In this document: positions 1 to 10,552 of the stretch, piece by piece | Layout of the letters: every line of letters begins with the position of its first letter | Position numbering within the stretch: position 1 is the first letter of the stretch | Assembly: GCF_022605165.1 (NCBI RefSeq) | Contig: NC_063075.1 | Span: 62,001-126,000, forward strand | DNA from: Purpureocillium takamizusanense | Taxonomy: Eukaryota > Ascomycota > Sordariomycetes > Hypocreales > Ophiocordycipitaceae | Direction of reading: 5' to 3' | Length of the DNA: 64,000 nucleotides | Program-made: the position numbers and the translations under genes | The notes under the pieces: generated by a model | Databases searched by the model: none | Seen by the model: only the letters and a program-made list of their open reading frames with translations | What the model was told of the DNA's origin: nothing

Positions 1-711
1 CTTTACCTATACATTCAGCCCAGAAAATCCCTGGTTTCCATGAGTGGATAAGAGGCTGGAACGCAGGAGGCACGGCCGTTGGTCAATTCTTGATACCAAC
101 TGGGGACCAGTCCGAAAGTCATTTCACTGAATACGTCCAGCTTCTTCCTGCAATCAGCGACATGCAGAGCTACGTTAATGACATTTTATCTTTCTATAAA
201 GAACGCATCATCAGGCGCGAAAAGTGTTATTTACACCAGGTATCTCTGGAGAACCAATGCAGCGAGATGGAGTCGTTGAAGGAGCTATGCAGTCGCACCT
301 CATCGCTCTATCTTAAGAATTGCGAGGTCATGGGTCAGTCTAACAGCCACGTGCGGCAAATCTATCGCGACTATGTCATGGGATATATTGAATGGCATTT
401 CTACGACGAGCTGTATAAGTTGAATGAAATGGGGTTAAGGCTATTTCCGTGAGTGAGGGTCGGGAATCAGAACGAAATGAGTTATTTTTATAGTATTTCA
501 TTCCCCTTAAAGGTTCTATAGGCAGGCCAGGTATCTGCTTGACGACATCGCCCAATGGCCGGCGGCTTATATCGAGCTCGCAGAACCACACCCTCAAACT
601 ATGGGACCTTTCCTCGGGCATGACTCTACATCAGACCTTTCACCCTACCTTGCGGCTTCTTTAGGTATCGTTTTCGTAGCGCTGACAATGCCACTATCGC
701 GATCACCTTAG
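1..711 (+). CDS. TRI5-family (trichodiene-synthase-like) sesquiterpene cyclase, 3' part
   Basis: The gene enters from beyond the left edge and is open from base 3. The reading matches the second half of fungal trichodiene-synthase-type cyclases, which ionise and cyclise farnesyl diphosphate in the cytosol. The clearest mark is the Mg-binding NSE motif NDILSFYKE at 177-203, followed by the family's GYIEWHF-like helix at about 393-413. A GTGAGT donor lies at 449 and a TATAG acceptor at 521, giving a 73-nt intron. Splicing restores an open frame to the stop at 709-711 and adds about 62 residues. The Arg-Tyr pair near the C-terminal end of the fold is not conserved here (DELYKL occupies that place), so the product may differ from trichodiene. 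The aspartate-rich motif lies outside the window. Family is fairly sure; product and any trichothecene link are not, and no other TRI genes are visible. Confidence 0.75.
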
Positions 712-2338
712 GCATGCTATCTCTTAAGCCAACGTCAGTGCTCGACACGTAGCCTATGTGCTGCTTCCCTCGTCGCGTTGTGCCAGACACACAGGCCGCG
801 CCTCTGGTCGCGATTCCGCCTGCGCGTCCATTGGGGCTGCCGACGGCAGCAACGCCCTAATACTTTCCGTACGACTAGGAAGCGATATCCTTCAACGTCT
901 CCATGCTTGGCCTATAGTCTAGGGGAGGGCGAGTCGCGCACGCTCTGCAGTGCTTGCACTGATGTGGGTGGTGGCGCGTTCCGCCTGCCCCTGTCGCCGC
1001 CCGAGTGCGCCGGCGGTCGAATCGACGAGGCCTCGGCAGGGGCAGCGCGGGCGCCGCGGCGGGCGCACCGAAGCTCACTGCCCATGGTGTGGCTGCCGGA
1101 ACCGCGCTTATTAACTAGTTGATCGGGCTGCTGTTGGAGGCGGAGGCGGGGGCGGGGGGCGAACCATCGCCGCTTCCATTGTTGGTGCAGGAGCAACACC
1201 ACCATCATTGCTAGTACCTTAGTAGCAGTAGTGACGGACATGGCAGGGCTGGCGGCCGGTCGCACGTGGTCGTCACCTCCTTCCATGACACGGGCCGTAC
1301 TCGGCGCGGGGGCCAGTTCATGTTGGCACCTCAGCATAAGAAGGCGAAGGCGGACCATAGCGCTTGGAGCGACCCGGCGGCCAACAAGCCCTGAGTCGCA
1401 CTACTTATAATAAGCCTGCCCGCACGGCACCCGCCTATCCAGTGAAGCCCACCTACATACAGTTATTAGTACCTCAGCATGTCTAATAACCCGGCACCAG
1501 CAAGAGCCACCCACCCCATGGATACATGTCAAGGCACTGTCCAGTGGGCGGAGAGTTTATGGCCCTCCACTGGAGGCGGGCCGTTCTGCAAGGTACGGAT
1601 AGATTGCTGTCAGGTGCCGTTGTCCTGGACTCTGGAACCGAGATGGAGAACTGTTGGGGCGGGCTCCGATGCCCTCCATCAACGTGTCGGCAGGATGAAC
1701 CGCCTCCGAACATCCCACCAAGCCGCGCACGTACGAACCTTCTCTGCACGTAGCCCAAACGGATTACGCGCACTCTTGGGATAACTGCTGAAAATAGCGA
1801 TCCTGATCTCGTCTCGGGCTACCTTCATGTTATGCCGCCTCTCCATTTCCTCCACATCGACGGCCGGCCCATGACAACTACTGCCACGGCTGCCCATCCG
1901 CTGTATGCCCCGATATTGCATTCTCCGGCTGCCATCGGGCCCTAAGATGACCACGACGGGCGGGGTTACGCTTCGCGGTTCCTGGGAGACGGCAGACCTT
2001 GCGTCGCCCGTGTTCACGTCCCCGCCGTCGCCAGCGTTGGCCATGGATCGCCTGCTCATCATCGTCTGGGCCGCGGGCAGGTCATGATTCCAGTCCGGCG
2101 CGGCCGAAGCTCGAAGCTCGCGGCGTGAACCAATCGACATGAGCCCCGTCCCGACGCGCCCAACGCATCGCGCTCGACGACCCCGTCATCGATCGCACGA
2201 GATGGACGCCATCTTCGGAGGTTCATATTATATATGTTTTTTTTGAGTAACTTCACTTCCTTAAATTGATTGCAGCACTCAAGTAATTGCCTTAAGTCAA
2301 GGCTTTAACCGGAAACCCATAGGGCTGCTCATCAAGCG
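712..2338. other. Intergenic, no supportable gene
   Basis: GC-rich sequence with several open frames on both strands (for example 912-1358 and 1679-2140 on the minus strand). None shows a recognisable domain or combines through plausible introns. A short T-rich and A-rich patch lies near 2225-2290. It may contain the terminator of the upstream cyclase and decayed coding DNA, but nothing definite. Confidence 0.4.
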
Positions 2339-3427
2339 CTACCAATTCCTCATGATGCTCCGACTAGACATGCTAATACCACTTCGCCTCCAAGCCCTGC
2401 GACGTCCTATCCTCGTGCGTGAACAGACGTAAAGCAAGGACACCATGGTAAATGTTACCCCGGCTGCCAGAATGCAAATGGCGAGCCTGAAATTCTTGCC
2501 AAGCGTCAGAATTGCACCCGCATCCCAACTGTGCCAGCTACTAGCACCGCTGTGGGCCATTATTGGCGACTTGACGACACCCCGCCACATATGAGGCGCC
2601 ATATCACCATTTTTGTCTGACAGGATGTAGATACCTTCGAGTTGGCGTCCGTCGACAAAGTCCCCAGCATACTTCATCCACATGTTTGAAAAGAACATAC
2701 AGCCAGTGCTGAACATGTTTTCGATATAGGGAAGCCGCATGGGCAAGCCCCAGTAAAGGTCATGAGCAGGGACAGCGCTCAAGAGGTGTGCCAGGAATGG
2801 GTGTCCAGGTCGCGTCAAAATAAAAGCATTATTGACCCCAGCAGGATGCGCTCCTGGTGTTACAAACGGAAGCTCCACCAGTGGTGTTTTATCGAGAGAG
2901 AGCAGGCACGTAATATCCAGGTCAAAGTAGACTCCACCGTACTTATGAAGAACACTGTATCGCAAGACATTGGCGCGCTGAATATCTTGCTTGTAGGTAG
3001 TGAAATGGGACAGGATTTCGGGATAGTGCTCAGCCAAGAAGTCGGTGCCGTTTGTATCTGTCCAAAGATTAAATTGCCAGTCAGGATGGAGTGTCTGGCA
3101 GCTGTTTATGGCGTCCCGGTACTTGGCAATGCTGGCATTCCCAAGGGCAACCTGGTGGATGATTTTTGGTAACTGGTTGGTTATTTCTATCGGCGCCGGG
3201 TATTTATATAACAAGCCGGGATGTTTCTGTAGGAGTTGGTGAAAAGTCGAATAAGTATGGAATATGTCACGTAAAACCCGAATATGTTGACGAAGGGCCA
3301 GGGCAATGAAGAAGCCGCTTATAGCAGCAAACGATGTGATAAGTTGGCGCATCATTGTCCTAGGCCACTCGATGGTGATACTCCTGATGTTACGGATCGA
3401 GGGGAAGTCTTGAAATACTATGCACAT
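2339..3427 (-). CDS. DXD glycosyltransferase (Gly_transf_sug/OCH1-SUR1 type), type II membrane protein
   Basis: Single exon, 362 residues, ATG at 3427. A hydrophobic signal anchor (about residues 27-46) is followed by the family's opening PKIIHQ (about 88-93), LWTDTN (121-126), then KYGGVYFDLDI with the DXD metal/nucleotide-sugar site at 169-171. A second hydrophobic segment near the C-terminus (about 310-330) suggests both ends are membrane-associated, as in fungal mannosylinositol-phosphorylceramide synthases of the SUR1/CSH1 group. The likely role is transfer of a hexose (mannose in characterised relatives) to lipid or glycan in the Golgi. An alternative start at the MM pair just before the anchor (3352-3355) would also keep it. 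It is divergent from a second, related enzyme beginning at 4389. Acceptor and donor sugar are inferred only from the family. Confidence 0.85.
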   Translation of the reverse strand: MCIVFQDFPSIRNIRSITIEWPRTMMRQLITSFAAISGFFIALALRQHIRVLRDIFHTYSTFHQLLQKHPGLLYKYPAPIEITNQLPKIIHQVALGNASIAKYRDAINSCQTLHPDWQFNLWTDTNGTDFLAEHYPEILSHFTTYKQDIQRANVLRYSVLHKYGGVYFDLDITCLLSLDKTPLVELPFVTPGAHPAGVNNAFILTRPGHPFLAHLLSAVPAHDLYWGLPMRLPYIENMFSTGCMFFSNMWMKYAGDFVDGRQLEGIYILSDKNGDMAPHMWRGVVKSPIMAHSGASSWHSWDAGAILTLGKNFRLAICILAAGVTFTMVSLLYVCSRTRIGRRRAWRRSGISMSSRSIMRNW

Positions 3428-4388
3428 GATAATTTGGGAAATGCAACGAACTTCGCTAATAGAAGTGGGATAAACGAGGTTGGATCTAACCGTTACCTAT
3501 TACTGCGGTCAGATCACGTAGGAGCTGATGAGTTGGGTCCAGGGTTTACGTGGATGGGGCTGCGACCTGCTCAGCTCAGAACACCAACGTACCTTGGCGG
3601 TAATCCAACATTTTCTTTCCTTTTTCAGTCTCGCCTCCGGGCTGTCGGCCAGCCCCTTGTACCCCCGCGGACCTAACAGATATTAAACAGACACCTGCGG
3701 GAACGAGTGTCTCACTAACCCTGCCTATTAACTTGTTCCGCCTTTGCCCTCTCCTTCAGTTCTGAGTCCGCTATATTTCTCAGAACGGACGGCTTCTATC
3801 CAGCGTTACCGACCCGATTCAACATCGTAACACCACGAGGGTAGGGAATCTATCTATATTTATCTCCCGGCAGCTCAGGTGGATAGATGTAGCTGCTTAG
3901 CCATAGACCGCCATATAGATAGATAGATGTAGGCTATGCAGGCTACGTGTAGATGTCATCTATCTTCCTGGCTTGCACGCATTCATCTTCCGCCTGGCTC
4001 TAAGGGAAAGGGGTCACTGTCAACGAGCCAATGAACGTGTCCCTACGTCATCACCTAACCAATTGATCGTCAGTACTAGTTAGTTGTTAATTTGCATGCG
4101 GAAGCGGAGATATATTAATAAGACACGGAAGGGAATTTTCATGAATCGCTAGACTCGGTGTCCAAACCGACAATTATTAGTGTGGTGCTTGGGTGCTGCT
4201 GTGGCATTGGCATGCATGTAAGACACTTGGTCAGACAGTCTCAGGTCATGTTTTGGGTTTCGTCTGTGATAGAGATCCCAGTGTGATGAGATTTGCAGGC
4301 GAAAATGTAAGTCATCTTTTTGCTTTTCAGCTCAAATTATAAAGACCATAATGGGAAAGAGGGAGACCACTACGAACGTGACTGTAGC
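3428..4388. other. Divergent intergenic region between two glycosyltransferase genes
   Basis: Shared 5' region of two outward-facing glycosyltransferase genes, probably holding both promoters. It contains a degenerate TAGA/GATAGATGTAG repeat patch around 3850-3960, including short GATAGATAGAT runs. An in-frame open stretch extends from the right-hand gene back to 4320 but begins without an ATG. I see no gene in it. Confidence 0.5.
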
Positions 4389-5587
4389 ATGTTCTCGACA
4401 CTAAACTCTGTAATGGCAACCAAACCGGAGCTCACCTACCGGTGGGTTACTGGAACGGGGCCATACGATGAGGAGCGCCTAGAATGGGAATCCGCATCTG
4501 CTTCTGCCTGGGGGCGGCCAAGCACATGGCTGCGGCTGCTCAGATTGAGAAGGGCCGCAGTATATCTCCTCCTAGCAGACTTCATCATCATGATCCTGCT
4601 GCTTTCTTCCCTCGAACCTCTCGTTACGCTGTTACTGAGGAATGGGGAGCTATTTGAACCTCGAGTTGGTCTATCATATTATAACCCGGCAGCAGGGTAT
4701 CGTCACCGGCCAAAGATACCGCGAATCCTGCATCAAACCTGTGCCAATCAGACAATTCCCGACAAGTGGGTTCTTTCACAACAGAGTTGTAAACAAGCTT
4801 ATGCCGACTACGAATACAAGGTATGCTGTCTTGAAAGGGAATGCAGGGGTATGACTACTTGGGAAACACCTGCGGTTGCTAATTGTTTTAGCTGTGGACC
4901 GACAGAACGGCTCGCGACTTTCTCACTTCTGAATATCCTTGGTTCTTGGATAGCTGGAGCAACTATGCATTTCCTGTTCAACGTGCAGATTCTATTCGTT
5001 ATTTCATCCTATACCACTACGGCGGAATATACCTCGATATGGATACCTTCTGTAACGACACTTTTCCGCTGGACCAAGTCGAATATGGCACAGCGCTGCA
5101 CACAGCCGTGTTCAAATCAACAGTTCCAACTGGGGTGTCTAATGATTTTATGGTGTCCTCAGCGAGACATCCAGCCTTTGCAGCGGCAATCTACAAGCTA
5201 CCTTTCTTTTATCGTATGACCCGGTTTTGGGCTCGACTGGAACCCTACTGCAACATCATGATAGCGGCTGGTCCTTTCTTCATAACTTGGGTGCTGAAGG
5301 ACTACCTACTCACGCAGCATTCACTGCCCTCACCGACGATACAGGTTATTAATTCAACTCAGTTAGCGCCGTACGTCACCGACCTGGAAAGCAGAACCTG
5401 GCACCAAGCAGACGCTCTCGCATTAATGTGGCTGGGAAAGAACCCGTGGGCTTGGTTCGGCTTAGGAGCAATGGGTATTGGCTCTGGTTTGTATATCGTT
5501 AATCATGTACTGGTAAAAGTCTGTGGAAGTCTCCTTCGCCGAGCTCCGATAGTTACAAACAATACAAAACTAGCCAAGTTAACATAG
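4389..5587 (+). CDS. DXD glycosyltransferase (Gly_transf_sug/OCH1-SUR1 type), two exons
   Basis: Exons 4389-4820 and 4892-5587; the 71-nt intron has a GTATGC donor and TTTTAG acceptor. Splicing joins ...DYEYK to LWTDRTARDF, rebuilding the W-T-D block that the neighbour at 2339-3427 also has. The product is about 375 residues. It has an N-terminal signal anchor (about residues 58-84), PRILHQT, then HYGGIYLDMDTF with the DXD at about 193-195, and a C-terminal hydrophobic segment. Same family and topology as its divergent neighbour, but the sequences differ widely outside the motifs, so the pair is not a recent duplicate. The first ATG after the last upstream break is at 4389; a second in-frame ATG (4413) is possible. 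Expected in the Golgi membrane, probably adding a hexose to a sphingolipid or glycan. Confidence 0.85.
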
Positions 5588-6300
5588 CACAATGGGCTAA
5601 GCCCGCACTGGGCTTTAGCATGGTCATGGATATGACCTGCCGTAAGAGGTCAAACAGAAAGAGACAGTGAAAGGTCCTTGGAGTAGTTATAGACGTAAGG
5701 TTTCGGTGCAAAAAACTGCTGTCGAAAGTTGTCAAGCACCACTCCTTTGTGAATCCGGAGTCAACATGGCTGGTGTCCGACCCAATGCGGGACATCAAAC
5801 GAAAGGGGCATCCGCTGACACGGTAGACCGTCTAGTCGGCTTGTCCATATGCCCAGGTAGGGTGGGCAGCTAACTGCAGTGCTAGAATCGCGATTCATGT
5901 CAAAAGTCCCCGAGCTCACAGCCCTGATCAGCTTCAGGCTCTCTATGCTCTTCTGCTCAAAGCTGAGACATGCGAGACGAATGGTATCTCTGCAATACTC
6001 ATTCTGCCCCAGGATGGTGAGCATGCCAGTGTTGAGTTGTACCAAAGCGAGGTTTGCATCGAGGACAAGGGCGAAATCCTCAACCTTGGCCTAGTCCGAC
6101 AGTGCAACACCGGGGAGAGTCGGCCACTCTATACGCTAGGAACCGCAGCAACTCCTCGACATCACTAACTGCTGGTAACGAAATTGCCTCGAGCACATCG
6201 GTATCCCCCATTGCTGGGTTCAGGAACCCTCCCGACAACAGTGTCCTGGACAACTACGAGGATAGCCTCAGACATGACATATATATTGAGATGCAAACGC
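5588..6300. other. Intergenic with a coding-like relic on the minus strand
   Basis: On the minus strand an open reading of 109 codons runs from 6090 down to 5761 and starts just after a good CTAG acceptor-like site at 6091-6093 (first residues AKVEDFALVL). Its composition looks like a real helical protein, but I cannot assign a family. Upstream (6091-6280) the reading is broken by stops unless further introns are assumed. It is best regarded as an exon of an unrecognised or decayed gene beside the RIP-affected patch. Confidence 0.3.
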
Positions 6301-7124
6301 ACCACCATCGCTAGCGTCGGATCCCACATATGCCTCTCTCTATAGTCGTCACTGCGAGTAGTAGCGATCGCTATCGCGCGCTACTCCTACACGCCGTTGC
6401 CTACGCTCGAGCAACTGCCATACCACGATAAGGCGCTACTAGCGTATCCACGCCCGCCGACCCGCGCGTTACAATACTAGGAGCCGTACTTAAAGATATA
6501 GAAGGCGCTTAGTTAAGGCGTAAGTCGGCGGCGTCGATAGAAAAAGACTATAAGGTAGGAGCCGCGGGCGAGTTATTCGTCTATAAGCTATTAAGTTCGG
6601 TCCTAGAAGATTTTAGACCCCTATGCTAGCAAAGCATAATGCGACGTCTCGCGACGGGCTCGGCAGGCTATATAGACTACGCTTACGTTAAGCTATAGAC
6701 CGGTATAGCTTAGGACGAGACTATAGATATCGTATATAAGGATACGACCGGCGCTTTTATACGACTGCTAGTCGATAGCGAATATCTCGATGCCGGGATA
6801 TAGGCAAATCGCCGATACGTATATTACTATATCGAGGTGAAGAGTACGTTTGGGCGACGTAAGGGGCCGTTCTCTATGAGTGATCGGCAGTATAAGTTGG
6901 TAAGTCATTATATAGCGGGTTGCGTGACCATTATGAGCACTTGGCTCGGCGCTAACAAAGTACAGATGAGTGAGCTCACGACGGACGAGTCCATATACAT
7001 GATCGTTCGCGTGTTTGACATGACGAGTGACGCGATTGGAGCACGGCTCTATGTCGACCCGGATAGAACGAGGCGGGAAGGGAAGTTTGCGGCAGATTGG
7101 ACTGTGACGCCTAGCGTGAGATAG
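6301..7124 (+). pseudogene. Decayed gene with NOV_C/DUF3883-like C-terminus
   Basis: From 6804 to 7124 the plus strand is open for 106 codons. It reads YIEVKSTFGRRKGPFSMS (from 6828), then YMIVRVFDM and ARLYVDPDR before the stop. The E-V-K-S-T core followed later by a hydrophobic RV-(Y/F) strand is the pattern of the NOV_C (DUF3883) domain, found at the C-terminus of large fungal HSP90-ATPase/NO VEIN-like proteins. There is no ATG at a sensible position, and the upstream frame is closed by TAG at 6801 and many TAA/TAG codons created by TpA-rich sequence. I read this as the 3' end of a gene whose upstream part was destroyed by RIP-like mutation. Family assignment is moderate. Confidence 0.4.
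6480..6830. other. RIP-signature island (TpA-rich, CpA/TpG-depleted)
   Basis: By hand count, bases 6481-6780 hold about 42 TpA steps but only about 3 CpA and 3 TpG. CpG is still common. This is the expected result of repeat-induced point mutation, which changes C to T in CpA context on both strands. The signature fades at both ends (about 6420 and 6840), so it covers only part of a locus. Confidence 0.7.
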
Positions 7125-7728
7125 CGTATACAATCGAAGAGAACTGCTATTTACCCAAGCAAGCCAAGACCATATATCTATTTGCCCACGCCCGCCCGTA
7201 CAAGCCGAAGCCCCAGACAGACGTATTAGCATAGTAGACTTTCTTGGCCTATGCTACGGGCTGTAACTCCTTGCTTGTACGTACTTGAGACGCAAAGATT
7301 GAGGCTAGCCTACGCGCAATTGAGAGATGAGAGATATGAAGGCTGCTTGCAATTGAGGCCATCGCGGGCTGACTGCTGGCGCTGGCACTAACCCCTTGTA
7401 AGCCGCGGGGGACGTAGGCAAATAGAGATATGGTCCTGGGTAAGACGTAAGCCTTGCAGGTTTCATCAGTGAGCCGGAAGACGCCCGCCGTCAACGCTTC
7501 CCGTACCTGTGGGCCGCGCCAGACGCCTCCTAATAACAAGTGAACCAGCAGACCAGCAGACCAGCCCGGTGGTGACATGGAGCTTCAAGCGGATCCACGT
7601 CGACGCCCTTTTGAGACAAGAAGGAAACCGCCGCCTCACATGCCCCGCCCTCCCAACCTCATCACGCTGTGAACTCCCTCCAGGGAAGCAAGCACCTTTG
7701 CTGCGACTGCCAAGTCGAGAGAGATGCA
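7125..7728. other. Intergenic region before the FluG-like gene
   Basis: No supportable gene. A minus-strand open stretch of 109 codons (7249-7578) shows no recognisable motif. A short direct repeat (GACCAGCAGACCAGCAGACCAG) lies around 7550-7570. The last 300 bases probably contain the promoter and leader of the downstream gene. Confidence 0.4.
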
Positions 7729-10299
7729 ATGGCAGCCGTCGCCGCCACCCACCACGGAAAGGAGCAGCTGCTCCATGCCATCCGGGCCACGCCCATCATC
7801 GACAATCATGCGCACCCGCTGCTGAGACGCGAGGCGCTGAGCCGCCACCCGCTGCTGTCCATTGCCACCGAGGCCCACGGCGATGCCCTCCACGCCAGTA
7901 GGGACAGCCTGGCACACGTGCGCGCCGTGAAGCAACTCTCGGGCGTGCTCGGATGCGACTCCACCTGGGAGGCCGTCGAGGCCGCCATCGAGCAGAGGCG
8001 CGAGAGTGACTATGACGCGTGGATCGCGACCTGTCTGTCTGGCATCCAAAGCGTCTTGGTGGATGACGGGCTAGACGGCGCGGGCGAAGCGGAGCCGTAC
8101 TCCCATTTCAGCCGGTTCACCGCCAGCGCCGCGAAGAGGATCGTCAGGATTGAGCATGTGGCTGTCCCTCTAATCGAGGCGGCGTGTACGACATGCGGTA
8201 CGGCGCAAGAGTCGTACGAGGCATTTGAACAGGCGTTCGAAAAGTCCATCCTGCAGGCCATCGCGGACCCCGAGGTCGTTGGCTTCAAGTCGGTCATTTG
8301 TTACCGCACGGGTTTGGCCATCCCGCCGACGCCCGACAGCGAGCTGGCGGTCTCGGCATTCGAGGGCATTTTTCGCCAGAGGCAAGGCCCTAACGCGACG
8401 GCCTTTGCAAGGGTCCATCATCGAGGTCTTAATGAGCATCTCGTGCACCTTGTTGCGGGCCTCGTCAGCGACAGTCGCTGCAGCAAGCCCATTCAATTCC
8501 ACACCGGGTTGGGGGACAACGACATCACTTTGACGACGTCGTCACCCTCTCACCTGCAGGCTTTCATCGAAGCGTATCCCACGGTCCCGATCGTCTTGCT
8601 ACACTCCGGCTACCCGTTTGCCCGCGAGACTGGATACTTGGCGGCCATGTACGCCAACGTTTATGCCGACATTGGAGAGGTGTTCCCGTTCCTCAGCAGG
8701 GATGGGCAGGAGAAGGTTGTGCGACACATGCTTGAACTCTGCCCCACGTCCAAGATCCTATGGAGTACCGACGGCCATTGGTTCCCAGAGACGTACCTGC
8801 TCGCCGTGACGCAAATGCGAGAGGTGTTGGAGACGGTGCTGTGCGACTATGTTGGCAGGGGCGACCTGAGCTGGACGCAGGCCATCGGCCTTGTTGAGCA
8901 TGTCCTCTTTCACAACGCCAACAGGATCTACGACCTGAAGCTGAAGATGCAGCCGCAGACGTCGCCGGAGTTGGTGTCGAGAGGGGTTGCGCCTCGGTCC
9001 ATAGTCTTGAACCTAGACGACTCCATTCGGTTCCTGCGGGTTTGCTGGAACGACATGACGGCCACGCCGCGGATGCGCGCCATCCCCATGCGTCGCGTGC
9101 GGTCCATGCTCCAGAACAATGAAGACTTTTCCTTTGGTATCACAAAGGCTTGCTTGGGGATGACGTACGCGGGGGAGCGGGCACCGGGGGCCAGTGCCGT
9201 GGGGGAGTGGCGTCTGCATCCAGACCTTGGCAGCCTCCGCCTCGGGCCCCGAGCAGGACACGTTACGGTGATGGCCGACTTTAGAGAGCAGGACGGCTCG
9301 ACTGTTCCGCTGTGCCCAAGATCGGCGTTGAAGCGAGCCGTCGAAATGGCGAGCGTCGCGGGCTTGACGTTGGCGATTGGCTTCGAGGTCGAGGTCGTCA
9401 TCCTCGATGTCAGCGAGGGCGGCCAGTACGAGCCACTCCGAGGAGTCGGTCATCAATGGTGCATTGCGCGGGTGATGGACCATGAAGTAGTTGCTACTGT
9501 CATTGAGACTGCGATCGAGCGGTTGGAGGCGGCGGGCGTGTACGTGGAGATGGTGCACGCCGAGAGCGCCAGCGCACAGTACGAGATTGTATTGCCCAAG
9601 GCGACGCCCCTCGAGGCAGTGGACACGCTGCTCTTTGCCCGGGATGTCATATCATGCTGTGCGACAGCGCGTGGATACAAGGCCACCCTCCACCCGAAGC
9701 CGTTTGGAGACGACTGCGGGACCGGAAGCCACGTCCACATGTCCATCTCGTCACCCGGGGGCTCGCAAAGGGACGTCTACGAACCCTTCTACGCCGGCAT
9801 CCTGTCCCACCTCCAGGCGATAGCGGCCCTGACGTACAGCAACGCCGCGAGCTACGAGCGCGTGAGAGACGGGTGGTGGGCGGGTGGCACGTGGGTTACG
9901 TGGGGGACCCAGAACCGAGAGGCGCCGCTGCGGAAAGTCGACGGGAGCCACTGGGAGCTCAAGTGCGTCGACGGCATGGCCAACCCGTACCTGGCCATGT
10001 CGGCCATCATCCTGGCCGGGCTGGACGGCGTGACGAGCAACACGCCGCTGAGATGGAAAGACTGCGTACACGAGCCGCACACTCTTTCCGACGAGGAGAG
10101 GCGGCGTCTCGGGATCACAGAAAGGCTGCCCTCCAATCTCCCGCAGGCCTTGTCTGCGCTTCGGGACGACCGCGCCCTGCGTGGCTTGCTTGGCGACGAT
10201 CTGGTGGAGAGGTATGTGGCTGTCAAGGAGATCGAGATGGCGTTTCTCGAGAAGATGGACAGCGAGTCACGGAGGGGGTGGCTGCTCGAACGATATTAG
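7729..10299 (+). CDS. fluG: FluG-type amidohydrolase-glutamine synthetase fusion protein
   Basis: Single exon; the ATG at 7729 gives 856 residues, close to the roughly 865 of Aspergillus FluG (upstream in-frame sequence back to 7669 lacks an ATG). The N-terminal half is an amidohydrolase: metal-binding DNHAHP with HxH at 27-29, a strand ending HTGLGDND, then LLHSGYP and ILWSTDGHWFPE. The C-terminal half is a type-I glutamine-synthetase-like domain: GFEVEVV, ESASAQYEIVLP, KPFGDDCGTGSHVHMS and the late CVDGMANPYLAMSA. In A. nidulans FluG is cytosolic and needed for an extracellular signal that starts conidiation; its own reaction is unsettled. Hypocreales often carry several FluG-like paralogues, so this may be a paralogue rather than the developmental orthologue. 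It converges on the PLP enzyme at 10553, 253 bp away. Confidence 0.9.
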   Translation: MAAVAATHHGKEQLLHAIRATPIIDNHAHPLLRREALSRHPLLSIATEAHGDALHASRDSLAHVRAVKQLSGVLGCDSTWEAVEAAIEQRRESDYDAWIATCLSGIQSVLVDDGLDGAGEAEPYSHFSRFTASAAKRIVRIEHVAVPLIEAACTTCGTAQESYEAFEQAFEKSILQAIADPEVVGFKSVICYRTGLAIPPTPDSELAVSAFEGIFRQRQGPNATAFARVHHRGLNEHLVHLVAGLVSDSRCSKPIQFHTGLGDNDITLTTSSPSHLQAFIEAYPTVPIVLLHSGYPFARETGYLAAMYANVYADIGEVFPFLSRDGQEKVVRHMLELCPTSKILWSTDGHWFPETYLLAVTQMREVLETVLCDYVGRGDLSWTQAIGLVEHVLFHNANRIYDLKLKMQPQTSPELVSRGVAPRSIVLNLDDSIRFLRVCWNDMTATPRMRAIPMRRVRSMLQNNEDFSFGITKACLGMTYAGERAPGASAVGEWRLHPDLGSLRLGPRAGHVTVMADFREQDGSTVPLCPRSALKRAVEMASVAGLTLAIGFEVEVVILDVSEGGQYEPLRGVGHQWCIARVMDHEVVATVIETAIERLEAAGVYVEMVHAESASAQYEIVLPKATPLEAVDTLLFARDVISCCATARGYKATLHPKPFGDDCGTGSHVHMSISSPGGSQRDVYEPFYAGILSHLQAIAALTYSNAASYERVRDGWWAGGTWVTWGTQNREAPLRKVDGSHWELKCVDGMANPYLAMSAIILAGLDGVTSNTPLRWKDCVHEPHTLSDEERRRLGITERLPSNLPQALSALRDDRALRGLLGDDLVERYVAVKEIEMAFLEKMDSESRRGWLLERY

Positions 10300-10552
10300 C
10301 TCGGGGGAGACCAATGTCTGGCACACGAAGATGATGTTGGCGGGAAACTTGGAACAAATGCTATAGACAGCTCCATTTGACGCGGCACTTGTTGGCGCTT
10401 GCTTGGACACCAAAGGGCAAGTGGGCATAGAATTGGGCTGTCCCACCACGCAGGGCATGACAAGGTGTCTAGATCTATGAGTGTGCATACAGGTCCCATC
10501 TCAAATGCGGGTCTTCTACCGCGTCGTCGTCTTCCTTTCCATCCTGCAGGAT

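Noticed and set aside
3850..3960. GATA/TAGA repeats as a possible telomere-type or origin repeat
   Set aside because: Only a few degenerate units, no TTAGGG array; a simple microsatellite patch is the better explanation.
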